The position numbers were made by a program, and so were the translations under genes. This document shows, piece by piece, positions 1 through 7,390 of a DNA stretch of 64,000 nucleotides. The notes under the pieces were generated by a model. That model searched no databases. It was not told the DNA's origin and saw only the letters and a program-made list of their open reading frames with translations. This stretch comes from Acinetobacter sp. Marseille-Q1618 (GTDB taxonomy: Bacteria; Pseudomonadota; Gammaproteobacteria; Pseudomonadales; Moraxellaceae). The DNA lies in contig NZ_CADDWJ010000005.1 in the NCBI RefSeq assembly GCF_902809855.1, positions 1-64,000 on the forward strand, read 5' to 3'. Position 1 is the stretch's first letter. Every line of letters begins with the position of its first letter.

Positions 1-42
1 TCATAATCCTTAAAGCATTAGTAAAATAATTGGGGCTTTAAA

Positions 43-150
43 GTGAAATATAGCTATATTTTTTTCTTATCTTTTCTCAGTTTTGCGATGCTGACAGTAG
101 CATCCGCATCGCCTTTAACATATCCATTCGAAAATATAGAAAATACTTAA
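43..150 (+). CDS. Possible 35-residue secreted peptide, GTG start
   Basis: Small open frame with a GTG start. A GGGG purine block lies 7 bases upstream and could serve as ribosome binding site. The product begins with a Lys, then a hydrophobic run of about 18 residues rich in Phe, Leu and Ala, and an A-S-A signal-peptidase-like site. Only about 13 residues would remain after cleavage. It could be a real short exported peptide or the 5' stub of a lost secreted protein. I recognise no family. The ribosome binding site and signal-like composition are seen; function is unknown. Confidence 0.3.
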   Translation: MKYSYIFFLSFLSFAMLTVASASPLTYPFENIENT

Positions 151-474
151 TTTCTCATACATTCTACAGAATAGCTTTAAAGAGTATTTCTCAAACCAAT
201 GAGCCATTCTCTCTTTTCTTCGCCTATCCCCCCACATTTTTCTACTTTTAAGTTTAATTATTTTTAGGGAATTCCCGTTTGTTCAGGATGAAGATCACAA
301 AGATAAGTGAGATACAGTCTTGTTCATAACAATCATTTTTTCTTAGATAGTTTTGGGATCAAAAATTGTTCCACAAAAAAATACAGCAGCGTTTACGTTG
401 AAATCAAAAAAACCTATTGCAAGAAATTTATTTTAAATCAATTATTTAAAAACAAAATATCTAAAGTCATCTAA

Positions 475-510
475 GTAAAATCAACCATGATTCATCATAG
501 TTGATTTTAC
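475..510. repeat. Perfect-arm inverted repeat in intergenic DNA
   Basis: An 11-base arm (475-485) is the exact reverse complement of 500-510. After one mismatch the arms continue with ATGA/TCAT around a TTCA loop. There is no T-run on either side, so it is not a typical intrinsic terminator. The rest of 151-605 is AT-rich and shows no other gene or site I can support. Confidence 0.5.
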
Positions 511-605
511 AAACTATCTTTTACATTCTTTACAGCGGTCATTTTGATTAATAATGTACGTTAAAAACACCATCCTATTTTTAATAGTCAGAGAAAATCT
601 ACTGA

Positions 606-1427
606 TTACTTGATCTTATTCAATCTTTTCACAACTTCCTCAGCTACTTGACGTGGCGACTGTGGATTTTGTCCTGTGATTATTCGATCATCGACCACAA
701 CATAAGAGGTAAAGGGCAATAATCCCTTTGAGTAAGAAGCCCCTTTGGATTTCAAGTTATCTTCAAGGAAAAATGGCACTTGTTTTTTCATCCCTGAGAG
801 AGATTCTTCCAAGTTTGAAAATCCCGTTACTTTACGATTGGCAATTAAAGGCTTGCCCTGTTGATCTTTCAGTGCCAATACTCCAGCAACCCCATGACAA
901 ACTGCAGACACGACACCGCCTTGATCATAAATTTGTTCAGCCAATGCCGTAAGTTCAAGATTGTTAGGAAAATCCCACATCACCCCATGCCCACCTGTAA
1001 AATAAATCGCTTTATAATCAGCAGCCTTAACCTCACTTGGTTTTAAGGTGTGATTTAAACGACTGTTAAAATCAAGATCAGCCAGATGAGCACGTGCCGC
1101 TTTATCCATATAAATCCATTTTTGACTACGCTCATCTAAAGGTACAACACCACCTTGCGGACTGACAAAGTCCATTTCATAGCCTGCTTGCTGTGCGACA
1201 TCATAAAAGTGTGTTAGTTCAGTCACCCACAGCCCTGTCGTATCTTCACGTGAGGGATATTTAGCGTGATTGGTCATCACCACCAAAATCTTACCTTTGG
1301 ATTGTGCCGAAACCCGATCTGCAGTATTTGACTGATTTGCAGAGCTAACAGGTATTGCAAACAAAGTTGTCAAAACAACAAGCATTTGCTGAATAATATG
1401 AGATTTTACCCACTCACGATTGATCAT
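606..1427 (-). CDS. Exported DJ-1/PfpI-family (class I glutamine amidotransferase-like) protein
   Basis: A 273-residue protein with a hydrophobic N-terminal segment (about residues 10-30) ending in an S-S-A-N stretch, so probably secreted to the periplasm. The rest is a DJ-1/ThiJ/PfpI domain. The nucleophile elbow A-V-C-H-G (near residue 178) and the preceding F-T-G-G-H-G motif match the Hsp31/glyoxalase III-like branch. These proteins act on reactive carbonyls such as methylglyoxal or as protein-repair hydrolases; the exact substrate cannot be read here. The promoter at 1457-1487 shares its layout with those of two other genes nearby, pointing to control by the MerR protein at 1602-2018. The export signal is unusual, since most DJ-1 proteins are cytoplasmic. 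Confidence 0.85.
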   Translation of the reverse strand: MINREWVKSHIIQQMLVVLTTLFAIPVSSANQSNTADRVSAQSKGKILVVMTNHAKYPSREDTTGLWVTELTHFYDVAQQAGYEMDFVSPQGGVVPLDERSQKWIYMDKAARAHLADLDFNSRLNHTLKPSEVKAADYKAIYFTGGHGVMWDFPNNLELTALAEQIYDQGGVVSAVCHGVAGVLALKDQQGKPLIANRKVTGFSNLEESLSGMKKQVPFFLEDNLKSKGASYSKGLLPFTSYVVVDDRIITGQNPQSPRQVAEEVVKRLNKIK

Positions 1428-1456
1428 GGTGCTAACCTTTTAGAGATGTCACAATG

Positions 1457-1487
1457 AGTATAAGGTTAAAGTTAAGTTGAAGGTCAA
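1457..1487 (-). promoter_or_regulatory. MerR-type promoter of the DJ-1-like gene
   Basis: On the minus strand a -35 TTGACC (1482-1487) is followed by a 19-base spacer (1463-1481) and a -10 TATACT (1457-1462). The spacer holds the near-palindrome TTCAACT-TA-ACTTTAA, abutting the -35. The long spacer with a palindrome between the boxes is the hallmark of MerR-activated promoters. The same -35, spacing and palindrome occur at 2108-2138 and 4737-4767. Confidence 0.75.
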
Positions 1488-1601
1488 GCCTATTTTTAAT
1501 CTTTTTACTTAATTTTAAATGTGGGTTTTTAAACATCCGTGTTTTTAATAAAAATATAGGCGTTGCGTAGAATTGAGCTTTGAATTGATATTTTTATTTG
1601 C

Positions 1602-2018
1602 TTAAACCTGCTCAGGTTCGCTCAAATACATCTTCATCAAACGTTGTGCATTTTCACCACAGCTCATGTCTTCAGGTTTATTTTTAATTGAATCAATTAG
1701 TTGTAAGATATTCTTTTTATTTTCAGTCAATATTTTTTGCATTTTATTGATATCTTTAATTTTTTCATCCAAAGCTGCGATGATCGTATCATGATTCCAA
1801 CTGCTCATATTGGCTGGAACTAATGCTTTTATTTCTTCCAAAGTAAATCCGACTTGTTGCGCTTGTTTGATTAACATTAATTGTTGTAAATCATTTTCTG
1901 AATAGCGACGATAGCCATTTGCCAATCGTTGTGGTTTGGGTAATAACTTAATCTGTTCATAATAACGAATCGTCGGTGCATTTAAGCCACTTAACTTTGA
2001 AAGCTCACTAATGTTCAT
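1602..2018 (-). CDS. MerR-family transcriptional regulator
   Basis: A 138-residue protein with the MerR winged helix at the N-terminus: M-N-I-S-E-L-S-K, then A-P-T-I-R-Y-Y-E, then N-G-Y-R-R-Y-S. A coiled-coil helix covers about residues 80-115. The only cysteine, Cys120, lies in the short C-terminal tail. MerR proteins twist promoters with long spacers to activate them. The start at 2018 was preferred over 2036 because it gives the standard N-terminus. Divergent from the acetoacetate-decarboxylase-like gene. Three promoters in the first 4.8 kb carry the same palindrome, and a weaker copy sits in its own upstream region. A single regulatory Cys and enzymes for reactive carbonyls and enones suggest an electrophile sensor like NmlR/AdhR; this is inference. 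Confidence 0.9.
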   Translation of the reverse strand: MNISELSKLSGLNAPTIRYYEQIKLLPKPQRLANGYRRYSENDLQQLMLIKQAQQVGFTLEEIKALVPANMSSWNHDTIIAALDEKIKDINKMQKILTENKKNILQLIDSIKNKPEDMSCGENAQRLMKMYLSEPEQV

Positions 2019-2035
2019 ATTAAAACCCATATACA

Positions 2036-2051
2036 TTCAAGTTTACTTTAG
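2036..2051. promoter_or_regulatory. Degenerate copy of the MerR palindrome ahead of the regulator gene
   Basis: TTCAAGT-TT-ACTTTAG matches the palindrome of the three MerR-type promoters at most positions. It has no -35 TTGACC next to it. It lies between the merR start (2018) and the upstream DNA, where binding could repress the regulator's own gene. Confidence 0.35.
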
Positions 2052-2107
2052 GCTTTTTATAAAGAATATTCAAGTACTCCTCATTTTTAAAAACTTTAAA
2101 AAACCTA

Positions 2108-2138
2108 TTGACCTTAAAGTCAACTTTAAACATAGCAT
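2108..2138 (+). promoter_or_regulatory. MerR-type promoter of the acetoacetate-decarboxylase-like gene
   Basis: -35 TTGACC (2108-2113), a 19-base spacer (2114-2132) and a -10-like TAGCAT (2133-2138). The spacer begins with the perfect palindrome TTAAAGT-CA-ACTTTAA (2114-2129). Transcription would start near 2145, so the ATG at 2167 is the natural first start codon. Confidence 0.75.
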
Positions 2139-2166
2139 AAATTCAACATTTCAAGTTGAGCCAAAG

Positions 2167-3282
2167 ATGATGTTGAAAAAATTAAGTTTAAGGCAATCTG
2201 TGCTTGCCCTTTTTACAAGTTTGACATGTGCACATGCTGCTTTTGCAACAAGTAATAGTGCAGTTACGCATGACCTTAATAGTTCCAATCCTTCAGAGAA
2301 GTTAGCAATGCAAAATAAAAGCCATACTTTCAGTCCAAATCTTGTCATTGCAGATCAACCACGTACACAATATCCAAATGCGACGGAATTTGTCACGGTT
2401 GAGTTTGGAACTCATAAAGTTCAAGTACCTAAAGGGGGTTTCTATGATCGCTTTCATACACAACCTGATTTAGAGCAAGTAGCGAAAGAATCTGGGATTG
2501 GAAATGTTGAATTTTTTAGAAAAACTCCAAAAAAACTCGTCGATACTCGGGTCGGAAAAGTCTGGTCACCAAACTATTATTACCAAAGTAGCCAAGTACA
2601 ATTGCTTATGCTTGCGCCCTTGGACAAGCTAAAAGCCAAATTACCTGCCAAAGTTGAAGCATTAAGTCCTATTCCAGGTTATGGTTTAGTTTCTCTTACT
2701 TTTTTTGCCTATAACATTTGTGATAACGATCCTTATGATGAGGTTTCCGTGGCTGTGGTGGTACGTCGTCCCAATGCCGAAGGTTCAAATATTAGTGAGT
2801 TAATGTCATCTATTCGCCAACGTGATTATTATGGGTATGTTTTGGCATTGCCTGTAGACACTGAAATTGCGCGCGTGCGTGGTGTATATGGTTACAACTT
2901 ACCAAAATGGCTGACTGCAATCGATGTAAAAATAGAGGATCGTGTGCAAGCAAATTTATATGATACACATGGCAATATTGATATCAGCTTGTCTGCACCG
3001 ACCCCAAAACTAAAAGCGGTCAAAAACCTTTCCCATCAAGAAAAGAAAACCATGCTCAATCAAGTTGATGGCATTTGGTATAGCTCTTATGTACAAGCCA
3101 ATCATTTGACATTTGCACAAAAATTATTTCCTAAAAAAGTTGAATTAAAACGCAATGGTGGGCCTGTCAGTCAACTACTTGATCAACTTGGCGCAAAAAA
3201 AATCTTGCGCATGGACGTGATTAAAGATACTCAACTGGCTTTGCATATGCCAACACCCATTGATGAGTGGAATAATCAATAG
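2167..3282 (+). CDS. Exported acetoacetate decarboxylase-like protein
   Basis: A 371-residue protein. The ATG at 2167 was chosen because upstream in-frame codons lie before the promoter and because it starts a clean signal peptide: two Lys, a hydrophobic core, then A-F-A-T as probable cleavage site. The mature part resembles the acetoacetate decarboxylase (ADC) superfamily, with the motif T-E-I-A-R-V-R-G-V-Y-G-Y-N-L-P-K-W in the C-terminal half. Classical ADC removes CO2 from acetoacetate using a Schiff-base lysine. Many superfamily members have other carbonyl chemistry and I could not confirm the catalytic lysine. Divergent from merR with a MerR-type promoter, and followed by a terminator. 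Periplasmic location, like the DJ-1-like protein, is inferred from the signal peptide. Confidence 0.8.
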   Translation: MMLKKLSLRQSVLALFTSLTCAHAAFATSNSAVTHDLNSSNPSEKLAMQNKSHTFSPNLVIADQPRTQYPNATEFVTVEFGTHKVQVPKGGFYDRFHTQPDLEQVAKESGIGNVEFFRKTPKKLVDTRVGKVWSPNYYYQSSQVQLLMLAPLDKLKAKLPAKVEALSPIPGYGLVSLTFFAYNICDNDPYDEVSVAVVVRRPNAEGSNISELMSSIRQRDYYGYVLALPVDTEIARVRGVYGYNLPKWLTAIDVKIEDRVQANLYDTHGNIDISLSAPTPKLKAVKNLSHQEKKTMLNQVDGIWYSSYVQANHLTFAQKLFPKKVELKRNGGPVSQLLDQLGAKKILRMDVIKDTQLALHMPTPIDEWNNQ

Positions 3283-3304
3283 ATTTTCTTTTTGACTGAA
3301 CAAT

Positions 3305-3336
3305 AGCGTGGTGAATACATCACGCTTTTCTTTTTT
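3305..3336 (+). terminator. Intrinsic terminator of the ADC-like gene
   Basis: Stem AGCGTGGTG/CATCACGCT (3305-3313 with 3318-3326, one G-U pair), loop AATA, followed by a T-rich tail to 3336. It lies 22 bases after the stop codon. Confidence 0.85.
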
Positions 3337-3432
3337 GATCAAAACAGAACTTCATCCTTCACCATCCATTTAATACACATGATCCATAATGTATTTTTGA
3401 TTGATCTTAATAAATATAAAACCAAAATGTAT

Positions 3433-3460
3433 AAAAAAGAGTGCCATACGACACTCTTTT
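3433..3460 (-). terminator. Intrinsic terminator of the Old Yellow Enzyme gene
   Basis: Stem AAAAGAGTG/CACTCTTTT (3435-3443 with 3452-3460). Read on the minus strand it ends in a T-run. T-runs on both sides may make it bidirectional, serving the convergent ADC-like gene too. Confidence 0.8.
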
Positions 3461-3478
3461 GATTTTTTAAATGTTGAA

Positions 3479-4708
3479 TTAGCTTCTACTTGCCATTGCT
3501 TGACGATATTGTTTTGTTCGTTTGGTCATTGCCCATTGCTGCAAAATCAATGCCCAAACTGGAGAAACCTTCGCATTGGTCGCTTTGCCTTTGCTAAGTT
3601 TGCGTAATTGATATTTTACAGCTGACATATTTGCCACTGAGGCAAGTGCTTTATTTTTCCAACGAATCGGTTTTAATTGTGGCGCATCGTTATTTGCTGA
3701 TTTCCATGTATTCGGTAAATTGGGTTCGATTGCTAAAGCAGTTGCAATTCCCACCATTTCTACACCACTTTCTAGTACATGTTCAGCCACTGCTCTACGT
3801 CGGATTCCTCCCGTGATCATGATCGGCATCTTGGCAATTTTTTTAATTTCTGTCGCAAACTCTAAAAAATAAGCTTCACGTGCCAAAGTTCTCCCATCAC
3901 GTGCCTGTCCTTGCATCGCAGGTGCTTCATAACTGCCCCCTGATAACTCAACCAAATCCACAGCTAAAGTATTTAACATCTCTACAACTTGCTTGGCATC
4001 ATCTGCACTAAAGCCACCACGTTGAAAGTCTGCTGAATTAAGTTTAACCGCAACAGCAAATTCTTTTGAGACTACTACACGAACTGCTTTCACGATTTCT
4101 ATAAGAAGTCGTGCACGATTTTCTAACGAACCGCCCCATTGATCTTTGCGCTGATTACTCAATGGTGATAAAAACTGACTAAGCAAATAACCATGTGCAG
4201 CATGAATCTCCACACCTGTGAAACCAGCTTGTTCAGCGAGTTGCGCTGTATGGGCAAAACGTTGAATCACTTCATCAATCATCGCTTGTGTCATTTCGAT
4301 CGGGAGAGCAAATTTATTCGACATTTTCCCTAAATCAAGAGGAATTGCTGAAGGTGCCCAAGTTTGCTGTCCCATATTTGACTGCATTTGACGCCCTGGG
4401 TGATTAATTTGCATCCAAAATTGTGCATTATGGGAACGTCCAATTTTTGCCCATTGTTTAAATACTGCTAAATGTTCATCACTTTCTAAAACCACACCGC
4501 CCGGCCCTGTCATTGCACGACGATCCACCATCACATTGCCTGTAATGATTAGACCTACGCCACCTTCAGCCCAAGCTTGATATAAGTTAAATAAATTTTG
4601 TGCAGGAAGATGGTCTAAATCTGCCATGTTTTCTTCCATCGCAGCTTTGGCAAGACGGTTTACAATCACTTGACCATTGGGAAGATTTAATGATTTAAAA
4701 ATATGCAT
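3479..4708 (-). CDS. NADH:flavin oxidoreductase, Old Yellow Enzyme family
   Basis: A 409-residue TIM-barrel flavoenzyme. Motifs seen: I-N-H-P-G-R-Q (about residue 103), the active-site stretch E-I-H-A-A-H-G-Y-L-L, and the downstream W-G-G-S-L-E-N-R-A-R-L, all typical of FMN-binding OYE proteins that reduce activated C=C bonds of enones using NAD(P)H. The start at 4708 has GAGGT about 8 bases upstream. An in-frame ATG at 4738 lies inside the -10 region and cannot be used. The gene has a MerR-type promoter identical in layout to those of the DJ-1-like and ADC-like genes, and its own terminator. OYE proteins are frequent members of electrophile-stress regulons, which fits the proposed control. 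Confidence 0.92.
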   Translation of the reverse strand: MHIFKSLNLPNGQVIVNRLAKAAMEENMADLDHLPAQNLFNLYQAWAEGGVGLIITGNVMVDRRAMTGPGGVVLESDEHLAVFKQWAKIGRSHNAQFWMQINHPGRQMQSNMGQQTWAPSAIPLDLGKMSNKFALPIEMTQAMIDEVIQRFAHTAQLAEQAGFTGVEIHAAHGYLLSQFLSPLSNQRKDQWGGSLENRARLLIEIVKAVRVVVSKEFAVAVKLNSADFQRGGFSADDAKQVVEMLNTLAVDLVELSGGSYEAPAMQGQARDGRTLAREAYFLEFATEIKKIAKMPIMITGGIRRRAVAEHVLESGVEMVGIATALAIEPNLPNTWKSANNDAPQLKPIRWKNKALASVANMSAVKYQLRKLSKGKATNAKVSPVWALILQQWAMTKRTKQYRQAMASRS

Positions 4709-4736
4709 GATGTGTACCTCATTTAAGTTAAGATAC

Positions 4737-4767
4737 ACTTTAAGTTTAAAGTAAACTTTAAGGTCAA
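4737..4767 (-). promoter_or_regulatory. MerR-type promoter of the Old Yellow Enzyme gene
   Basis: Minus strand: -35 TTGACC (4762-4767), a 19-base spacer (4743-4761) and -10 TAAAGT (4737-4742). The spacer starts with the perfect palindrome TTAAAGT-TT-ACTTTAA (4746-4761), the same as in the ADC-like promoter apart from the two central bases. Confidence 0.75.
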
Positions 4768-4788
4768 GTGGTAAATCTGAAATTTCTC

Positions 4789-4817
4789 AAAAAAAAAGAG
4801 CAACCACAAAGTTGCTC
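4789..4817 (-). terminator. Intrinsic terminator of the YciO/Sua5-type gene
   Basis: GAGCAAC/GTTGCTC stem (4798-4804 with 4811-4817), 6-base loop, then nine T on the minus strand. It lies about 125 bases past the stop of the gene at 4944-5561. Confidence 0.85.
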
Positions 4818-4943
4818 AATCACTTCAAAAAATATCCATCACTTTAAATACATTTCAATCAATTCCTGTTGGTGAGCTCAGCATTAAATTCCGTGAAGAA
4901 ATTTTAAATAACTGTTATGTTTTTTATTTTCTAATCTGAGCAC

Positions 4944-5561
4944 TTATTCAAAAGCACTCACATCACCGACACCACGACGCACGATTTCAGGATTAGCACC
5001 TGATAGATCAACAATGCTCGTGGTTGTAAGTGTGCCTAAGCCACTGTCAATAAATACATCTATACGCTTCTCCAATTGCTGTTCGATATCAAAAGGATCA
5101 TCTAAAGGTTGCTCTTGATTCGGTAAAATCAAAGTACTGGTCAGCAAAGGCTCACCCAACTCTTTGAGTAGCATTTGACATACCGCATTGCTCGGTACAC
5201 GCAAACCAATGGTTTTCTTTTTAGGATGCATCAAACGACGTGGCACTTCACTGGTTGCAGGTAAAATAAACGTGGTCACTGCAGGGGTATTTGCCTTAAG
5301 TAATCGATACATTGCATTATCGACTTTTGCATAAGTTGCAATATCCGATAAATCGGCACAAATAATGGCATATTGATGCTTTGGCCCCAAACCTCGAATT
5401 TGTGTAATACGTTCCATCGCATTTTTATTTCCAATCTGACAGCCAATCGCATAGGCAGCGTCAGTTGGATAGACCACTACATCGCCAGCACGAATGCGTT
5501 CTACAGCTTGGCTAATGAGACGAGGTTGTGGATTGTCAGGATGAACTCTTAAATGCAGCAT
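4944..5561 (-). CDS. yciO: YciO/Sua5/YrdC-family protein (L-threonylcarbamoyladenylate synthase type)
   Basis: A 205-residue single-domain YrdC-fold protein. The N-terminus (H-P-D-N-P-Q-P-R-L-I) and the motif V-V-Y-P-T-D-A-A-Y-A-I-G-C match the YciO branch rather than TsaC. I-R-G-L-G-P-K-H and the S-T-L-I-L-P stretch complete the nucleotide-binding fold. TsaC/Sua5 enzymes make threonylcarbamoyl-AMP for the t6A tRNA modification. YciO is a paralogue with a related but less settled role. The start at 5561 was chosen because AGGAGA lies 7 bases upstream; the in-frame ATGs further up (to 5597) lack this. Followed by a terminator. Confidence 0.9.
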   Translation of the reverse strand: MLHLRVHPDNPQPRLISQAVERIRAGDVVVYPTDAAYAIGCQIGNKNAMERITQIRGLGPKHQYAIICADLSDIATYAKVDNAMYRLLKANTPAVTTFILPATSEVPRRLMHPKKKTIGLRVPSNAVCQMLLKELGEPLLTSTLILPNQEQPLDDPFDIEQQLEKRIDVFIDSGLGTLTTTSIVDLSGANPEIVRRGVGDVSAFE

Positions 5562-5643
5562 ATTTTTCTCTCCTGAATATTTTTCATTCATTATCACTTG
5601 CTTAAAGCAACAGTTGCAATCTCACTATGTTGATTTATGTAAA

Positions 5644-6306
5644 TTAATCAAGCATTTCACGCTGAAACTCAACAATTTGTAATGTTTTGCCACTTCTTGT
5701 ACAAGCACAAACCTGTTCAATAAAATATTTTGCATCTCGAGGAAGTTTGGCTTCACCTGAAAAATAGCGTTGTACTTGGGCAAAAACATCATCTTTAAAT
5801 GTCGCGCCATCTCCACCTTCACCCGTAAGATTATCTAAAGATACACGAAATTTTCGCCCAAAGGCTTGAGCAAATAACCATTCGATGGCTTGTGGTTTAA
5901 TCTCAACTTGCTCAAACAATGCTTGCTGTTCGGCAGTACGACCATCGGGTGCATACCAATAACCTAAATCAGGTAATAAACGGCGCTGCTCCCCTGCAAT
6001 TGTCCAATGACTGATTTCATGTAATGCACTATTAAAATAGCCATGTGCAAACTGAATACGCGCTGGCATATCTTTTGTTGCTGGAAAATATTCAGGTTCA
6101 AAATCACCACGAACAAGTTGTACATTTAAGTGGGAAAACCATTGATTAAAGTGTAAGATAAGCCAATCGACGTGTTGAGCTTCTGTATTTAAATCATTCC
6201 ACTGTAAACGTTGCGCAGCGTTTGATTTTTCAGCAGAATTTAATGTCGAAGAAGTGTTTAACTGTAATGAAGTTTTGACTTCAGGTTGCGGCTGCAACTG
6301 ATGCAT
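5644..6306 (-). CDS. epmC: Elongation factor P hydroxylase (EpmC/YfcM)
   Basis: A 220-residue protein with the family's metal-site motif A-L-H-E-I-S-H-W and the following G-Y-W-Y-A-P-D-G-R-T-A-E-Q-Q. EpmC hydroxylates the beta-lysyl-lysine side chain of EF-P, the last step of its modification. The ATG at 6306 is preferred over an in-frame TTG at 6345. The first 40 residues are Gln/Ser-rich and not obviously conserved. Divergent from yceD with 97 bases between starts. Confidence 0.88.
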   Translation of the reverse strand: MHQLQPQPEVKTSLQLNTSSTLNSAEKSNAAQRLQWNDLNTEAQHVDWLILHFNQWFSHLNVQLVRGDFEPEYFPATKDMPARIQFAHGYFNSALHEISHWTIAGEQRRLLPDLGYWYAPDGRTAEQQALFEQVEIKPQAIEWLFAQAFGRKFRVSLDNLTGEGGDGATFKDDVFAQVQRYFSGEAKLPRDAKYFIEQVCACTRSGKTLQIVEFQREMLD

Positions 6307-6403
6307 GACTTGAATTACCCAAATGATCTGTCTAAATAAGTACAAAATTGTATCTTAATCTTTGACAGAGTACCGATGAATTTGTAGAATTGCCGCCTTA
6401 ATT

Positions 6404-6967
6404 ATGTCAGCAAAAACCTTTCCGGCACAGATTGAGCCGTTTAAATGGGCTGAACAGGGCTTTACATGGTCAGGTACACTGCCATTGTCTCGCTGTGTTC
6501 GTATTGCTCGTGAAGCTGTTGGATCAATTGATGATCAATTGGTCAATATAGACTGTACACTATCAATGGATGCCTATCATCGCATCGTATGGTTAGATGG
6601 TCACGCTGAAACCAAAGTTCCAATGGAGTGCCAACGTTGTTTGGAACCTGTTGAAATTGAACTTAGTTCAGATTTCCATATAGCTTTGATCGATGATGAG
6701 TCACTGATAGAGCGCTTGGATGAGGATGCTGATTACATCGTCTTAGGCGAAAGTGAAGCAACTTCTCAGGGAGATTATGCAAGTAATACCCCTGCTACAG
6801 CTGATTTACTTTCACTAATAGAAGATGAGTTGATAACGTTGATGCCCATGTCTCCTAAGCATGCTGCTTGTGAACATAAACATCAGCCAGTCGATCAGGA
6901 CATTGTTGAAGAAAAACGGGACAATCCGTTTGATGTTTTAGCAAGTTTAAAAGGTAAACTTAACTAA
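6404..6967 (+). CDS. yceD: YceD/DUF177 family, 23S rRNA accumulation protein
   Basis: A 187-residue acidic protein. The paired cysteines in V-P-M-E-C-Q-R-C-L (about residue 76) and the late D-N-P-F-D-V-L-A-S-L-K motif are diagnostic of the YceD family, which is required for normal 23S rRNA accumulation and nearly always precedes rpmF. Here it sits 75 bases upstream of rpmF, with an extra promoter in the gap. Confidence 0.93.
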   Translation: MSAKTFPAQIEPFKWAEQGFTWSGTLPLSRCVRIAREAVGSIDDQLVNIDCTLSMDAYHRIVWLDGHAETKVPMECQRCLEPVEIELSSDFHIALIDDESLIERLDEDADYIVLGESEATSQGDYASNTPATADLLSLIEDELITLMPMSPKHAACEHKHQPVDQDIVEEKRDNPFDVLASLKGKLN

Positions 6968-6973
6968 TTTTTA

Positions 6974-6982
6974 TGTTATAAT
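6974..6982 (+). promoter_or_regulatory. Extended -10 promoter ahead of rpmF
   Basis: TGT-TATAAT, a perfect extended -10 element (TG, one base, TATAAT), lies 61 bases before the rpmF ATG and just after the yceD stop. No good -35 is visible, as is common for extended -10 promoters. It would let rpmF be expressed more strongly than yceD. Confidence 0.6.
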
Positions 6983-7042
6983 GGTTAGTTAAGACAACCG
7001 AATTGTTCTGATCCATTTTTTCGATCTTTGTAAGGAGCCATC

Positions 7043-7228
7043 ATGGCCGTTCAGCAAAACCGTAAAAGTCGCTCTCGCCGTGACATGCGCCGTTCACATG
7101 ACGCTTTAACCGAGAATGCATTAACTGTAGACCAAACTACAGGTGAAACTCACCGTCGTCACCACGTGACTAAAGATGGTTTTTACCGTGGTCGTCAATT
7201 ATTCGCTAAAGCAGCTGATGCTGAATAA
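7043..7228 (+). CDS. rpmF: 50S ribosomal protein L32
   Basis: A 61-residue, strongly basic protein starting [20 protein letters not shown], the standard L32 N-terminus. It lacks the paired cysteines of zinc-binding L32 types. A clear AAGGAG lies 7 bases before the ATG. In E. coli rpmF is followed by plsX and fabH; here a terminator and then fabD follow. Confidence 0.98.
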   Translation: MAVQQNRKSRSRRDMRRSHDALTENALTVDQTTGETHRRHHVTKDGFYRGRQLFAKAADAE

Positions 7229-7268
7229 TTGTTGATAATGCATTAAGCGAAAGCTTGGTGAAAAAATT

Positions 7269-7293
7269 GGGAGCATTCAGCTCCCTTTTTTTT
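7269..7293 (+). terminator. Intrinsic terminator of yceD-rpmF
   Basis: GGGAGC/GCTCCC stem (7269-7274 with 7280-7285), loop ATTCA, followed by eight T (7286-7293). Confidence 0.93.
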
Positions 7294-7390
7294 ACCTTGA
7301 TTTTTGTTGTATTTGGCAATTAAATTTTAATTTTTTTAATGTTAAATTGCCGCATCGGAAACGAGCTAAGTATGAAGAAAGGACTTTTAT

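Noticed and set aside
728..952. Plus-strand open frame opposite the DJ-1-like gene
   Set aside because: Shadow frame of a clear minus-strand gene, with no ribosome binding site and no family-like sequence.
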